Source of the DNA: Rostratula benghalensis
Taxonomy: Eukaryota > Chordata > Aves > Charadriiformes > Rostratulidae
Reading direction: 5' to 3'
Assembly (NCBI GenBank): GCA_013399305.1
Contig: VXAI01000020.1
Coordinates: forward strand, 3,782,371 to 3,846,370
DNA length: 64,000 nt
The notes beneath the pieces are model-generated. The model was not told the origin of the DNA and ran no database searches. It worked only from the letters and a program-made list of their open reading frames with translations. Position 1 is the first letter of the stretch. Each line of letters opens with the position of its first letter. A program made the position numbers and the translations under genes. Below are positions 1-11,228 of the stretch, piece after piece.

Positions 1-2668
1 TTGCTGGACAGCCCCTACACATATGTGATTCTTCACAGTGTACAGATGTTTCTATAAATTTCCTGATTAGTTTTTTTAACATATCATAAAACCTGATTGT
101 GGAACAATTGGAACAATCTCCACTGAAATCAATGGAAATATTGATATTGATTCCACTGGACTCAGGTCAGGCTCATACATCATTCTTGGTCCAAACCTTA
201 GAGAAATGTAATTAAAGGGCAAGCTAGCAGCCCTGGTTGGTTGGTGTTTTGTTTTATTTTGTTTGTTTTTTTTTTTTTTTAAAGTTTGTTTTCACACTTC
301 TATATTCCGCATTCATGCAGCAATGATAAGCTTACTTCTTAGCCATTCAACTTGATACATATCAGCCTGTGAATTCAAACAACAAGACTGATGGTTTTGG
401 AAATAATTACAGGTCTTTCTATAAAGAAGCTATTTTTCTATACAGATTTAATGAAATGCGTGCTTTGAACTGGGATTTGCAAGGCATGTGCAAATGACTT
501 GAGAAGCCTTCATCTTAGCACTATTATGCTTGCGAGGCTTGTGGGTTACTTGCCTGTTAGAATGTGTGCATGTGTCTGTGTGTGTAGCTTTAAGTGCACA
601 GGGGTAATTTAGAAGGCAAAGAATTTAAAAATGTAAGTGCTTATGAGCCGGGCTGGCAGAGCAGCTCCATTAGCACATCTGGTGGAGCTGCTGCTTTGAG
701 ATGTGATGTGGAGATGGATGAGCTCCAGAGTAACCACACTTCCCACAGGCTGTGGGAGCCAGCAAGACTGCCTGCCAAGCTCACTAGGTTCATTAAACTC
801 AGTAGAACCCTGCAGAAAAAAACAATTTTTAAAATAGCTTTCAAAGGCTCCCTGGGTTTAAAAGTTCTGGATTCTTTTCCATCCTACCGTGGAAAGAAAT
901 CTTTGCTTCTAAAGCACAATTTACACCCCCTGAATACAGAGAGAGAAAGTATCTTTTTGGTCTGTTTGTGGCACATGAACAGGTACTTTAGTTAGAAGTA
1001 ATCCATCCTTTTCATTAGCCTTGTTTACCTAATTCTTCAGTAGATACTTATAAGTGACTAAAAGGTAGTCACTTTGTTGAAAAAAATCTGTTTCCCTCTG
1101 CAGTTCCAGAACTGCTTAAAATTCACATCTTGAAATGCCAAGCTAGATTTCCAAGGGCATACGTTTTAACAACCATATTTTTGGGGGGGTTGAGAACTTA
1201 GGCTTTTATTGTTGTTGATGTTGTTGGGGTGGGGTCAGGAAGGGGTTATCAGGCTGTTGCCAGGGTAGGCACTGGGAAAAAAAATATGTCTTCAAATTCA
1301 CAAAATCTGTCATCTGAGGTACACATATCTTTTCTGCCTTCTTACTGTATTATCAATATTAGCAACTTATTCCTTCCCTTTCTCCCACTGCAATAAGGCA
1401 AGGTAAACCTTTAGGCTTTTCATAGACTAAGTAGAAGTACGGGTGTGATTTTGATGTGCTGAGTACCCTTTCAGTTTTACTTCAAAGGATGATGCAGTTC
1501 TATGTCTTCACAGCAAAGAAAAACTTCATTAAACACCTCAGGTAACAAAAGATTAAAATCTTATTAATAGTTCTAGACCTCAGTCTCAATGCTACAGTGA
1601 TAGTCTTTGTGCCTTAGGAACTGTTCGTGTGCATCAGACAAGTGATGGCTGAAAGTTTTGAAATGTACAGGTACTGTTAAAATTAGTCACTGGAACTCCA
1701 GCTGCCTTATGCATGTAAATTCACTGTTTTAACACGGGGGGGTATTGCTATATGTTGCCACTTGTTGTACAGTAGGTAGCATTTTCACAGGTGTTACAAA
1801 GTCCCCTATTTCTCAGATGACAGGACATTTCCACTTACTTGTGTCTCTTGACACCATTTCATTCTTTCATTGTCTCCTGCTGAGTGTCATCCCCAGCCAG
1901 CTGATGAAATCTCAATGCACTTAATACTACCTGTATGTTGGGACTTATACACAACTGCATGGCAATTGAGGAAGATCTACATATGCTCTTTGAAAACGTC
2001 CAAATTTACACTCGTAACCAAAAGAAAATTCCAAACAAAACAAAACCCAACCACCCCACCCCCATTTTCTTTTTAGAAACCCCCTATATTTCATGAAGTC
2101 TTTTAAAAGATACTTTTATTTTCTTATTAGGATTTGAACTGGCTAAATAGCTAAAAAGTTGATTTAAAAATCCTATTGGCTTCAAGATAATTTTTTTCCT
2201 AAGCACATTGACCATTCAAAACAGTCACAAGACATGAGTTGTTATGAATTTTGGTGCAAAGGTATATGTCTGGCAAATAAAACAACCACACATGTGACTT
2301 GGTTTTACTTAATGTTTTTGGTAGAAGGACCAACATGCAAAACCCCTCCAATTAAGTAACGGAAATATTAGATTGAGATGACCCATGATACAGCTCTCAT
2401 ACTAAATCACAGTATGTGGTAATCCTTCGGAGGGAGGGCAGGGAACAAAACCCTGTATGGCAGTATTAAACCTTGTCACCAGACAGGAATCCTTGGGTTT
2501 ATTGACCTCTCAAGAACAGTAAAGGGAGTTGTTGACCAAAGGAATCAGATATAGAGTTTAAAAAAATTACACACTTCTTATGTTCAGCCTGTTATTTAAA
2601 CTAATTTCTGTGAACAACTGTGAGTGAAGATCTTGGTAATCCTAAAGTTAATTTGTTTTTTATAGAAA
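1..2668. other. Noncoding stretch, no gene recognised
   Basis: Both strands are broken by frequent stops. The longest open frame here (594-995, +) starts at a GTG, has no domain I recognise, and its only ATG codons are internal. A T15 run lies at 266-280, a GT-rich patch at 562-587, and short G runs near 1183 and 1734. The stretch around 630-790 is richer in GC than its surroundings, but no splice-bounded exon could be made out of it. Confidence 0.6.
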
Positions 2669-2925
2669 GAAAAAGAAAAAGAAAAAGAAAAAGAAAAAGA
2701 AAAAGAAAAAGAAAAAGAAAAAGAAAAAGAAAAAGAAAAAGAAAAAGAAAAAGANNNNNNNNNNNNNNNNNNNNNNNNNNNNNNNNNNNNNNNNNNNNNN
2801 NNNNNNNNNNNNNNNNNNNNNNNNNNNNNAAAAAGAAAAAGAAAAAGAAAAAGAAAAAGAAAAAGAAAAAGAAAAAGAAAAAGAAAAAGAAAAAGAAAAA
2901 GAAAAAGAGAAAAAGAAGAAAAAGA
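2669..2925. repeat. (GAAAAA)n purine hexanucleotide array
   Basis: The + strand is a perfect six-base period of one G and five As, with 15 G positions from 2669 to 2753 and 13 from 2835 to 2907. It then decays into an imperfect GA-rich tail to about 2925. The array is interrupted by Ns. The long open frames of alternating Lys/Arg (+) and Phe/Leu/Ser (-) across it are products of the repeat, not genes. A pure homopurine tract of this length is known to be able to form triplex DNA and to slip during replication and sequencing. Confidence 0.97.
2755..2829. other. Assembly gap of 75 Ns inside the hexamer array
   Basis: Positions 2755-2829 are all N. The G residues left of the gap fall at positions equal to 5 modulo 6, and those on the right at 3 modulo 6. 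An uninterrupted array would therefore need a gap of 71, 77 or a related length, not 75. The N count is probably an estimate, or the hidden part contains an interruption. Confidence 0.95.
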
Positions 2926-4063
2926 ATTAGCCACTTGCCACTTTCAGGTCAGTAAAATTCCATTATAACCCCAAATTATAAAGAAACAAATAAAAACATA
3001 ATTAAAAGAACAAGTAACTCAGGAAAAATGTGACTCACAAAGCTTAAAGCGCTACTGGAAGATGCTGAGATGTTATAACGATGACAGTGGCACAAGCAAC
3101 TGTATAGCACAGAACAGGATGGATGTTCAAAGCTGTGTGTGGGAAATGAGTCACATGGTGCCCATTAGCGTCACTGAGAATTTTGCAGTGAAAGCCCCCT
3201 GCATTCTTGAAGGTGTACTTTTAAATGTTTAATACAACACTTACAAGCAAAATTTAGCACAGACACAGTGGATCTATCCTAATTCTTTGTACCTTCACCA
3301 TACTTATTGTGCTTTTGTTTGTAGGAGTTAGTGTTTCTGTACCAGGCCAGACCTTTTGTCTCATCACACTTGTCTTAGACTGATGGATTTGTCTGAACTT
3401 TAGATACTTTAATATAGCATGTATGGATTGAATGACAGAACAAGTGTGTGCTTGCAGAGATACTGTTTCATCAGTGGGAGCTTCTGCTTAAATATAAAAT
3501 TTTTAAAAATTGTTCCTGCCTTATGAAAGAGCTTGACAGCTGTCAGGTCAGACATTGAGAGTGCAAGGAGTGAAATCAAAGCCATCTTCCTGCTCTTCTT
3601 TTCTCCACAGATTCTGTCTGAGCAAATACCTCTACCCAGATATGCATATAGTACACATAAGAAGCTATTCTTGTAGCACGTAATTTTAGGAAAACTAAGT
3701 GGAAAAAAAATTGGACTTTCAGAATTCTCAGTTTTGTGCTATAACTAAAATTCCACTTCAGAGCTCAGCGTGATGTGAGGGATAATGTCATCTTAGCTAA
3801 GTGAATACAGCACAAGTCTTCATGAAGCTCCGTGAAAGCTGATGCATGTGTTTGTGAGACATAAACCCCACTGGAATCAGCTGGGCCTCTTAAGGATGCC
3901 TTGTTTTGCTGACATGCTGCAACTTGCAGGATTAGAGTCAGTTTATGGGAGAAAAATACAGGATGAGATACATTGCTCTATTGACAAGAAGGGAAGAATC
4001 TAAGCAGACTGGTAGGACTAACAGGTAAGCTGACAAGGTTTAAGTAAATTTAATTTAATTTTT
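2926..4063. other. Noncoding stretch, nothing recognised
   Basis: No open frame of note, no repeat family recognised, and no clear splice or promoter signals on either strand. Confidence 0.55.
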
Positions 4064-4160
4064 CCCTTCAAAAAGGGAAAAAAGGAAGACCCAGTGAACT
4101 ACAGGCCAGTCAGTCTGACTTCTGTGCATGACAAGATCATGGAGCAGATACTGGAGGCAT
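4064..4160 (+). mobile_element. CR1 LINE fragment, reverse-transcriptase fingers
   Basis: In the frame starting at 4067 the + strand reads FKKGKKEDP, then NYRPVSLTSV, then KIMEQIL. This is the conserved start of the CR1 ORF2 reverse-transcriptase domain, and the same block recurs in the - strand copy around 48170-48230. The match is clear to about 4160. Weak resemblance to the following CR1 block may continue to about 4235 with frame loss. Both ends are missing: there is no endonuclease upstream and no catalytic FADD motif or 3' end downstream, so this is a dead internal fragment. The surrounding region carries no other recognisable CR1 sequence. Confidence 0.85.
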
Positions 4161-5294
4161 GTGGACAAAAAGGTGAAAGCCTCCAAAAGATTGGTGAAAA
4201 CCAACACAATTTTCCAATCAAAAGTAGTGAAATACAGCTTGATAATCGACACTGGAAGAAGATTTCTGTCAGATTCTTTGCCTTTGAGCAGAGATTGGAG
4301 GAATTCAAATCTGATTGACTCTACTTAAATATTCAATAGACCCAATTTATTTTGTACCTGTCAGGAAGGGGTACCAGAAAGAAAATAAAATAAAAAGGAG
4401 AAGGAAGCTGTTCATGCTTTATTTACCCACAATGTTTCATTCTGAAGACCGTGGTGGTTTTTATAATTTTCATTCAACTCAGGCAGAAAGGGTTAATATC
4501 AAAAAATTATAAACAAATATGAAATAAATTAATACTGTATATATATGAAATGTAAATATATCATTAGAAACTGAATATGTGATAACTGTAAGCAGAAAAA
4601 AAATGTGCTTACTATATGCAGGGAGTTTATTGATGAATAGAAAATTTTGACTTTAAGTTTTCAAATCAGTCTTAAAATCTTGAAAGATGAAGGATACCAA
4701 AACAACAGGCCCTATAATTGTTGGCATTCTGGACTACAGCTCACAGAAAAGATCCAGAATTAAAAATTAATAAAATATTTTCAATCTACTGATCAAAATA
4801 GATCACCTGTCTTCTACCTGCCTAGTTGTAAGCAGAATGATTCAGGAAAACAGGCAATAGTTTTATGCTGTGGATGTAACTGGTAACAGAAGGGAACCAA
4901 AACAGTCAGGTAAGCAGAGCTCAGAGTCTGAACCAATGCCAGACATAAAGTCTTGTGCTGTGGCCATGCCCAAAACATTACTGGCTGCCTGACATCTGGC
5001 AAAAGAAGCAAAGGCTACAAGAAATTCCACCAAGACTCCAGCTGCAGAGTTTTCACATGCCAGAAGACAGTGTGCAATATGAAGAAAGGATTGTTAACAG
5101 TACAGTTAGCACAGAGAAATTTTTTATGGGATTGGTGGAATGCACTGCAGCAGAAGATGAATGGGCTACTACTCTGGAAATAAATGGAGCATTTATTAAT
5201 TAAGTAGGAAACAGGTGCAGAGGAAAATATGGTAGTCAAGACCACGATTAGCCCTGGCAGAGCAGCTGTGGGCAATATTTAAGGTAGAAGATAG
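4161..5294. other. Noncoding stretch between CR1 fragment and low-stop frame
   Basis: It holds several overlapping open frames of 65-86 codons on both strands, the longest on + being 4955-5203. None has a domain I recognise. The + strand frame at 4955-5203 lies just upstream of the low-stop frame at 5295-6173, in a different phase, and could belong to the same relic after a frameshift. This is speculative. Confidence 0.4.
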
Positions 5295-6173
5295 AAGAAT
5301 GCATGGCCAGAAGAGTGGGTTACAAATACTAAGGTTTTGCCCCACTATGAAGCACATCAGCCAAATGTGTTAGTAGTTAATAAATTGGGAAGGTAAGAGG
5401 AAAGGAAGAGAAGAAATAACTCTCAAGAGTATTTGAAGGATCTCTGGATTTGTCAGGAAGGATGCTGCACTGAAATAATTAAGGAACTGTTAGGGGATGT
5501 CTTCCAACGGAAAGAAAATATCATGAAAAAGCAGAGAAAAGACCTGGAAAAAAACTCAAGACAACAGTTACTTCAAATGATTCTTGGGATTATGGAGGAG
5601 GTAAGATAGCAAAAACAGAAAAATGAACACATGTAATGCCTGGGAATAAGAAGACAGGCTTGGCCAACAAACTGTCAATGTCCTTTTCTTTTAGGAAAAG
5701 AAGGGAGAAAGCCAGACTTATTTAAGTCAGAAAGAAGAAAGACAATAAGAGAATATGACCAGAAAATCCAAGCAGTTCTGAGGAGAGCTAGAGTTCAAAC
5801 CCAAAAGCTACAAAAGCCATTGGAATCACATCCCATCTTATGTGAGAAAGACAGGCAGATCACAGACTGCCCATGCAGGGAATAAGCTAAGAAGTTAGGA
5901 AAAAGTATCCATGGAGTATTGGGTTCTGTGTGGAAATTGATGGTTGTCCAAACTAAGGGTATAATTATGCTACTTCACAAAGACATCCAGCAAATATGTC
6001 GTTTAAATCTTAGTACAGAGCTTATAGACTTTTTGTCTTTAACTAAAGAATCCCAAGAAACCCAGCAGGACTCCAGGTTTTCTCACCTTCTGACAGTTGT
6101 CCATTTTGAAATCTTCAACATCACTACTCTATCTATTGTTCTTTACATCTCTTTTCATATGGGTTATTTCTAA
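5295..6173 (+). pseudogene. Degenerate low-stop reading frame, possible coding relic
   Basis: One + strand frame runs from 5295 to the stop at 6171-6173 (293 codons) with only four internal stops, at 5394, 5607, 5634 and 5883. At three stops in 64 codons about 14 would be expected by chance. The middle part (about 5427-5606) is charged and Lys/Glu/Gln-rich. The part at 5637-5885 has several Cys residues. A donor-like GAG|GTAAGA sits at 5598-5606, with GT at 5601, and an acceptor-like pyrimidine run ending in AG sits at 5681-5694. Removing that interval would not keep the frame. I recognise no family with confidence. A charged helix followed by Cys-bearing sequence loosely recalls the capsid-nucleocapsid junction of an old endogenous retroviral gag, but no proper zinc-knuckle spacing is present and no LTR was found. 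It may also be chance. No product is claimed. Confidence 0.3.
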
Positions 6174-8758
6174 GCATCTTATTTATTACACTATTTCTGA
6201 TATGACAGTATCTTCCATTTAACACACTTGTCATCAAATCCAGATTAAAACTTACATTTTAGTATTACACAGTTTATATTTTTATCAATGTAGATTCAGG
6301 ATGGCATTGAAGATATTCCAGCAAGTACCTCTTTAAAAGACAAAACTATGTGCATAAATTATTAAAAAATATGTGTGTAATATAAATGTGTGTATATATA
6401 TGTGTGTAAAATTATTAAAACTGTAAGAAATAAACACTTCATTTGCAGTCAGATCAGAATGTAAAGTAGGTTGAGTGCATAATGTTGACAACCCTAAGTG
6501 GCATAATTTGAAGCAGCAGTCACGTTATGTCTTAAGACTGATTTTAAAAACAGTCACATTAAAAACATGCTACTTAGCAAATACATTCTTAAGATTCTTT
6601 TTATTTGTCTTTTTTTCAGCATTAAGCCTTTAGATGGAGGGGTTATAATTAAAAGGTTTTTCCAAGAGCTCAATGAATAGAAAGATATCAAAATGATAAG
6701 ATCATATTAAACAATGATGTGAAATATATTTTCATAGTCAAAACCATCATCCATCCTGAATCTTCACACTAGGGTCAATAAATTTTTCTGAGAATTTGCA
6801 ATTCTGATTTAATGTTTCTACAAAAAGGAATAACAATTAATGTCTGTGTTAACATCTAATACAACTCAAGGCATGTCTATTGTGAGACTAGATGCTTCCA
6901 TAAGCTTCAGCAAACTCAAACAGTTGACTTTCTCTGTTTATGTAGTCAACAGAGAGCTCTATTCCCTTCCCTCCTGCCAAACTTGACTACTAATTGCTTT
7001 CCGAACATTTACACATTGTCAGAAGTTGTATCAGACTGAAGATGGAGCAATTATTTTCTACAGGTTATTTTCAAGGAAACCTTACAGAGAAATGTCATCC
7101 ATTAAAGCAGCATGGAATTTTTTCTCAGCACCACAGGGACTGCTGAAAAAACACCTGAAGTGCACACAGTGATGTTTCTCCACATGTCAGGCCCAGACGC
7201 ACTCAAGGCTTTAGATAATATTTAAGAAGGAAGAAAGAAAATCTTATGGCAGAGTTTGCATACACAGTCAAGAGATACAGTGACCACAGAAAAAAAGTAT
7301 CTTTCATTTCATGAATGATCTGAGCAAACTGTGTTAAATTTCAGTAATTCGGCATCATATGTGCTACTGAACTTACATTAAAGATCCATTTGCTGTTTTA
7401 ACTCAATAATTTCTTGTGTGGCCATAATCAGTTCTCAATCCATTCTGAACCCAATAAAAATGAGTACCAGAGTCTGAACAAGAGAGCACCAACAGGGATT
7501 TATGAGTCAGGCATCTCTAGTCCTGCAGTGGTTTTTTACAGTCCCCACAATGTACTGGGGACAGCCGTGGGGAGAGATCAGAGCAGCCGCTGGAAAATGT
7601 AGTCCATAAGAAAAACATGCCTGCAGGGCTGATTGAAAACATATCTTTATAACCATTCTCAAAGAAAAAAGCATTCTTTACCCACATAAAAAGTGTATAT
7701 CCAAATAGAACTCCTGTTCCAGGGAAAAATTCTCTGTATAAAGAAACCCTTACATAGTCAAAAAGTAGAAATAATATAGTAGAAATATAGTAGAAATAAT
7801 TTCTTCTATTTTATTTATTTATTTATTTATCACATAAAAATAAACTTGGTACTGATATTTAGAAATATGACCAGTGACTTTTTAGGTTATTTTCTAACAA
7901 TTTCTGAATATGTGGAATCCATTCTGCATTTACATCTGGGCCACAACTGTAAAATAAAAGACCATTTGTGTGCACTTAGTGCATATATTTTCAAAGGCAT
8001 TTGCACTGCATTATGTGGAAAAGAAGTCCTGCAGTTTCATTGGTTTCTTACATTGTGAACAGAGCAAAATGTATTGAAAAGACATGTGAATCATAACTCC
8101 CTGGTGATTGACATTCAAACACCAGCACCATTTATGAAATGATGACTGTAAGTTTCAATACCTTTTTGACCACAGGAACCTGGCCTTTATCACTTTTATA
8201 ACTGTGTACTACAATTTTACCATTAATATTTCATAGAGAGATATTTTTCATTCAAACATTCATTCTGATTTTGAAGCAAGATGAGTGTTCAAAATTTCAG
8301 GCAGTGAAATAGAGCTTAAAGTATCTAATAAATTGATCATGAACATTCATTTTGCTTTATTCACAGAATTCAGTGATTTTATCAGGGGTAAAATTGATGA
8401 CCTTTCCTTGTGATAATATTTCCCATTAAAGCATCCTCCATCTTCATCTACATTGCAACTGAAAAAATGGAGGGTTCAAGTGCAGATGGGCTAAGAAAAG
8501 GGGGACTCAAGAAGTGAACCAAGAACATTTATGTATGGAATTAAAATGAATAAAACCCAACAGAATGGGAATTTATGTTTTGCATTTCACATCAGTTTAG
8601 ACACTGCACACATGAAGGTAAGAGGTGAGGGGATTACTTAATATGTTTAGTAATGCCTTTTTCAGTCAAACTACTTCCAGATTAATTTAGAAGTCAAGCT
8701 TCAAATTTCATAGGTGTGAATAAAATGCAGGTCCAATGATCTTGACAAAATATCACTC
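6174..8758. other. Noncoding stretch with short simple repeats
   Basis: TG/TA-rich patch at about 6371-6412, a small tandem of AGAAATATAGT-like units at about 7768-7799, and a (TTTA)5 listed separately. No gene seen. The small + strand frames at 7414-7602 and 7846-8058 have no recognisable domain. Confidence 0.55.
7810..7829. repeat. (TTTA)5 microsatellite
   Basis: Five perfect copies of TTTA. Confidence 0.9.
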
Positions 8759-8775
8759 AAAAAAAAAAAAAAAAA
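8759..8775. repeat. A17 homopolymer
   Basis: Seventeen consecutive A residues, followed by A/C-rich sequence to about 8810. There is no coding sequence or polyadenylation signal directly upstream that would mark a processed pseudogene. Confidence 0.9.
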
Positions 8776-11208
8776 CCCAACCCAACTCCAAACAAAAAAC
8801 AAACTATGTGACAGAAATCTTTCGGTTCTGAGAGTTATTTGGCAGCGTGTGTGAACTTGGATGGGGGTTCCCCTCTCCTCTGAGAAGTACCTGCTGCCTG
8901 CCTGCATACAGAGCATGCACAAATTAGTACTGCTCTGGAAAGTATCAGCCAAGAGTCCCAGAGAACAGGAAGCATATTTTAGGCTGATGGGGCTGAAAGT
9001 ATCATAGCATATCTCTGGAAGAAAATCAAGGGGTTTGGTGCTGATGCTGGCAAATGGACTAGTGCTCTGAGTCTTTCTTGCCATTTGAGATATCATCAAG
9101 CTTATCACATTAGTAACCTTTCACCAGCCACAGATTTACCCTGAAAGCTTTAGGGTGGACTGTTGTATCCACAGATTCCTCTAAACTTAAATGTTACTTA
9201 AAAGGCTGACAGGATACTCAAATCCTTTTGAGGCAGAATGGGAGTTAGGTAACTAACTACCAATGGTTTTGTTTCTAAAACCTGTCACTAGATTTACCTC
9301 AAACATTTCCTTTTCCCTAGATGATAGTGGAGCTGCAGTGGGGAAAATAAAGGTAGAAGATACAAGAGTTGTTTCACTTTGTTATAAAACACAGTGCAGC
9401 CTGGCAAGATAACGAAAATATTATTGTTTCATCAAGAACAACCAAATGTACCTGATTTAAGGAGGGGGAGGGGAAAGGGGAAGAAGCATCTTTTTATAAT
9501 ATTATGCTCATGAGAGGTTTTTCTTGTAAAAGTCATTTCTTCATTAAAACTGTAATTGAAAAGGGACATGCAGTTCAACAAGTTCAGTGTTTTATATATG
9601 CCATAGAAATCCCACGATGTGTCTAAAAATGAAATTCATATTAATCACTGACGTCCTAATCCTCCAGATACAAGATCTATATTCAGGGATACGTTCTCTT
9701 CTGAAACACCCGAATCAACTCTGAAAATGAGATTTTAGATTAGCTCTTTAGATAGTCTTCTCATAGGCTCATCCATATGAAATTTGCTATGTGCTTTCAC
9801 AGCATCTGGGGATAAAGAGTTTCTCACAGTGCCCGCATTTGTCATACATGGTTAGAAAGCTAAGGTACCATTCATACACTTCACTTTGTAGTTCTTCTGA
9901 AAACATCAATCACAATCTGCCACCCTTTCCTACAGTGATTGGACAAGTCACTGTTCTGAACACAGCACAAACCTCAAGGTCATTTTTCCCTAATTATTTT
10001 GGTCTACTCTAGAAACTTCATGAAAAGTTCATGAAAAGGCTTGTGAAAAAGGCAGGCTTTTAGAAAGAGACATTTTACTATCTGACATCTTTACTTCCTA
10101 CACATTGCTTTTTATTTGTTCTTTTGACTGCATTTTACAGCAAGCTGCATATTTCAGTAATATATCCACATTAGAATTTCATCAAAATTGCCATGCATAT
10201 GTGTTTCATGTCTCACTGTAAGTAAAGGTACAAGAGCTCACTTTATTTTCTAATTCTTTTTCCTTGTACTCAACATTCTTTTGAAAGGAATTTTTCATGC
10301 AGAGTTTCTCTTCACATTTCACAGAAAAAATATAGGTAATAAGAATGTGCAACATGTGGAAGGGTCTTTCAGAAAGTAATCTGTGATGATGGGGGAACAT
10401 CACAAACATATGCAAGAGATGGTCAAATCAATGAATTGGGTTTCTTTTCCAAAGAACAAGTTGGGCTAGCAAAATACAAATCTTTCATTCCTAAAAAAAG
10501 AGTAAAGTATACTGTATTGGACAGAATATTCATAACATACAAAACTACTTCAAGTCGTGTCACATTAATTCAATCCAAGAGTTACAAAGCAGAAGTAGAT
10601 TCAATGGCTTTTGTTGTTGTTGCTGTTTTCGTATATCTATGGTAAGTAAATACTCTTGCACTCTTTGCAGGCAGAGCAGAAATGTGAATAATAAAATGCA
10701 AATGTACTTCCAAAACGTTTTAGCACCTTCAGTATTGCAGTCTGCATTGTCTTAATCACTTTCTCAGCAGGCCTACAAATGTAAAAATCTAATAAAATAC
10801 AAAAATAAACTGTGCACTGTATGTATCCTGTCTTGTTTGTAGTTTAAAGAATCAACTTGAACAAATTTCAGCCCCCTTTCAGCAGGATTTAGAAGGTAAC
10901 ACTTTCATACACCTTTCAGAAACATAATAGTCTGTTGCTTTACAGATGTTCAAGGTAAACTGCCAACACCTGGGAATAAACAGATTTGTCTTTATTAAAT
11001 ATAATAGAGACTATGTGCAAGTATAGACAATTTGCATCCCTCCAGAGAAAGAAATGAGAAGAAATTCACCTATTGCAGAAGACTGAGGTTAAACTAGTAA
11101 ATTGCAATTTTATTTTTTACTCTTCAGCTGCCTTTGTTTTATTCTAAAATTATAATTTATTATTATGAGGTCTTTACCTGAATGGGATGAATACCTGAAC
11201 TGGATCAA
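8776..11208. other. Noncoding stretch
   Basis: The - strand frame 8701-9108 (135 codons) includes a Phe run produced by the A17 tract and has no recognisable domain, so it is not called as a gene. The + strand frames at 9791-10012 and 10436-10645 are equally unsupported. A small tandem duplication at 10017-10038 is listed separately. Confidence 0.55.
10017..10038. repeat. 11-bp tandem duplication
   Basis: TTCATGAAAAG occurs twice back to back (10017-10027 and 10028-10038), followed by a diverged GCTTGTGAAAAAG. Confidence 0.9.
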
Positions 11209-11228
11209 GGTAGGTAGGTAGGTAGGTA
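11209..11228. repeat. (GGTA)5 microsatellite
   Basis: Five perfect copies of GGTA on the + strand. Confidence 0.95.

Noticed and set aside
594..995. 133-codon + frame
   Set aside because: Starts at GTG, has no domain, and no splice or promoter context. The length is compatible with chance.
2596..2955. Open frames of Lys/Arg (+) and Phe/Leu/Ser (-), about 110 codons each
   Set aside because: They are translations of the GAAAAA array and its Ns, not genes.
8701..9108. 135-codon - frame
   Set aside because: The Phe run derives from the A17 tract and the rest has no recognisable domain.
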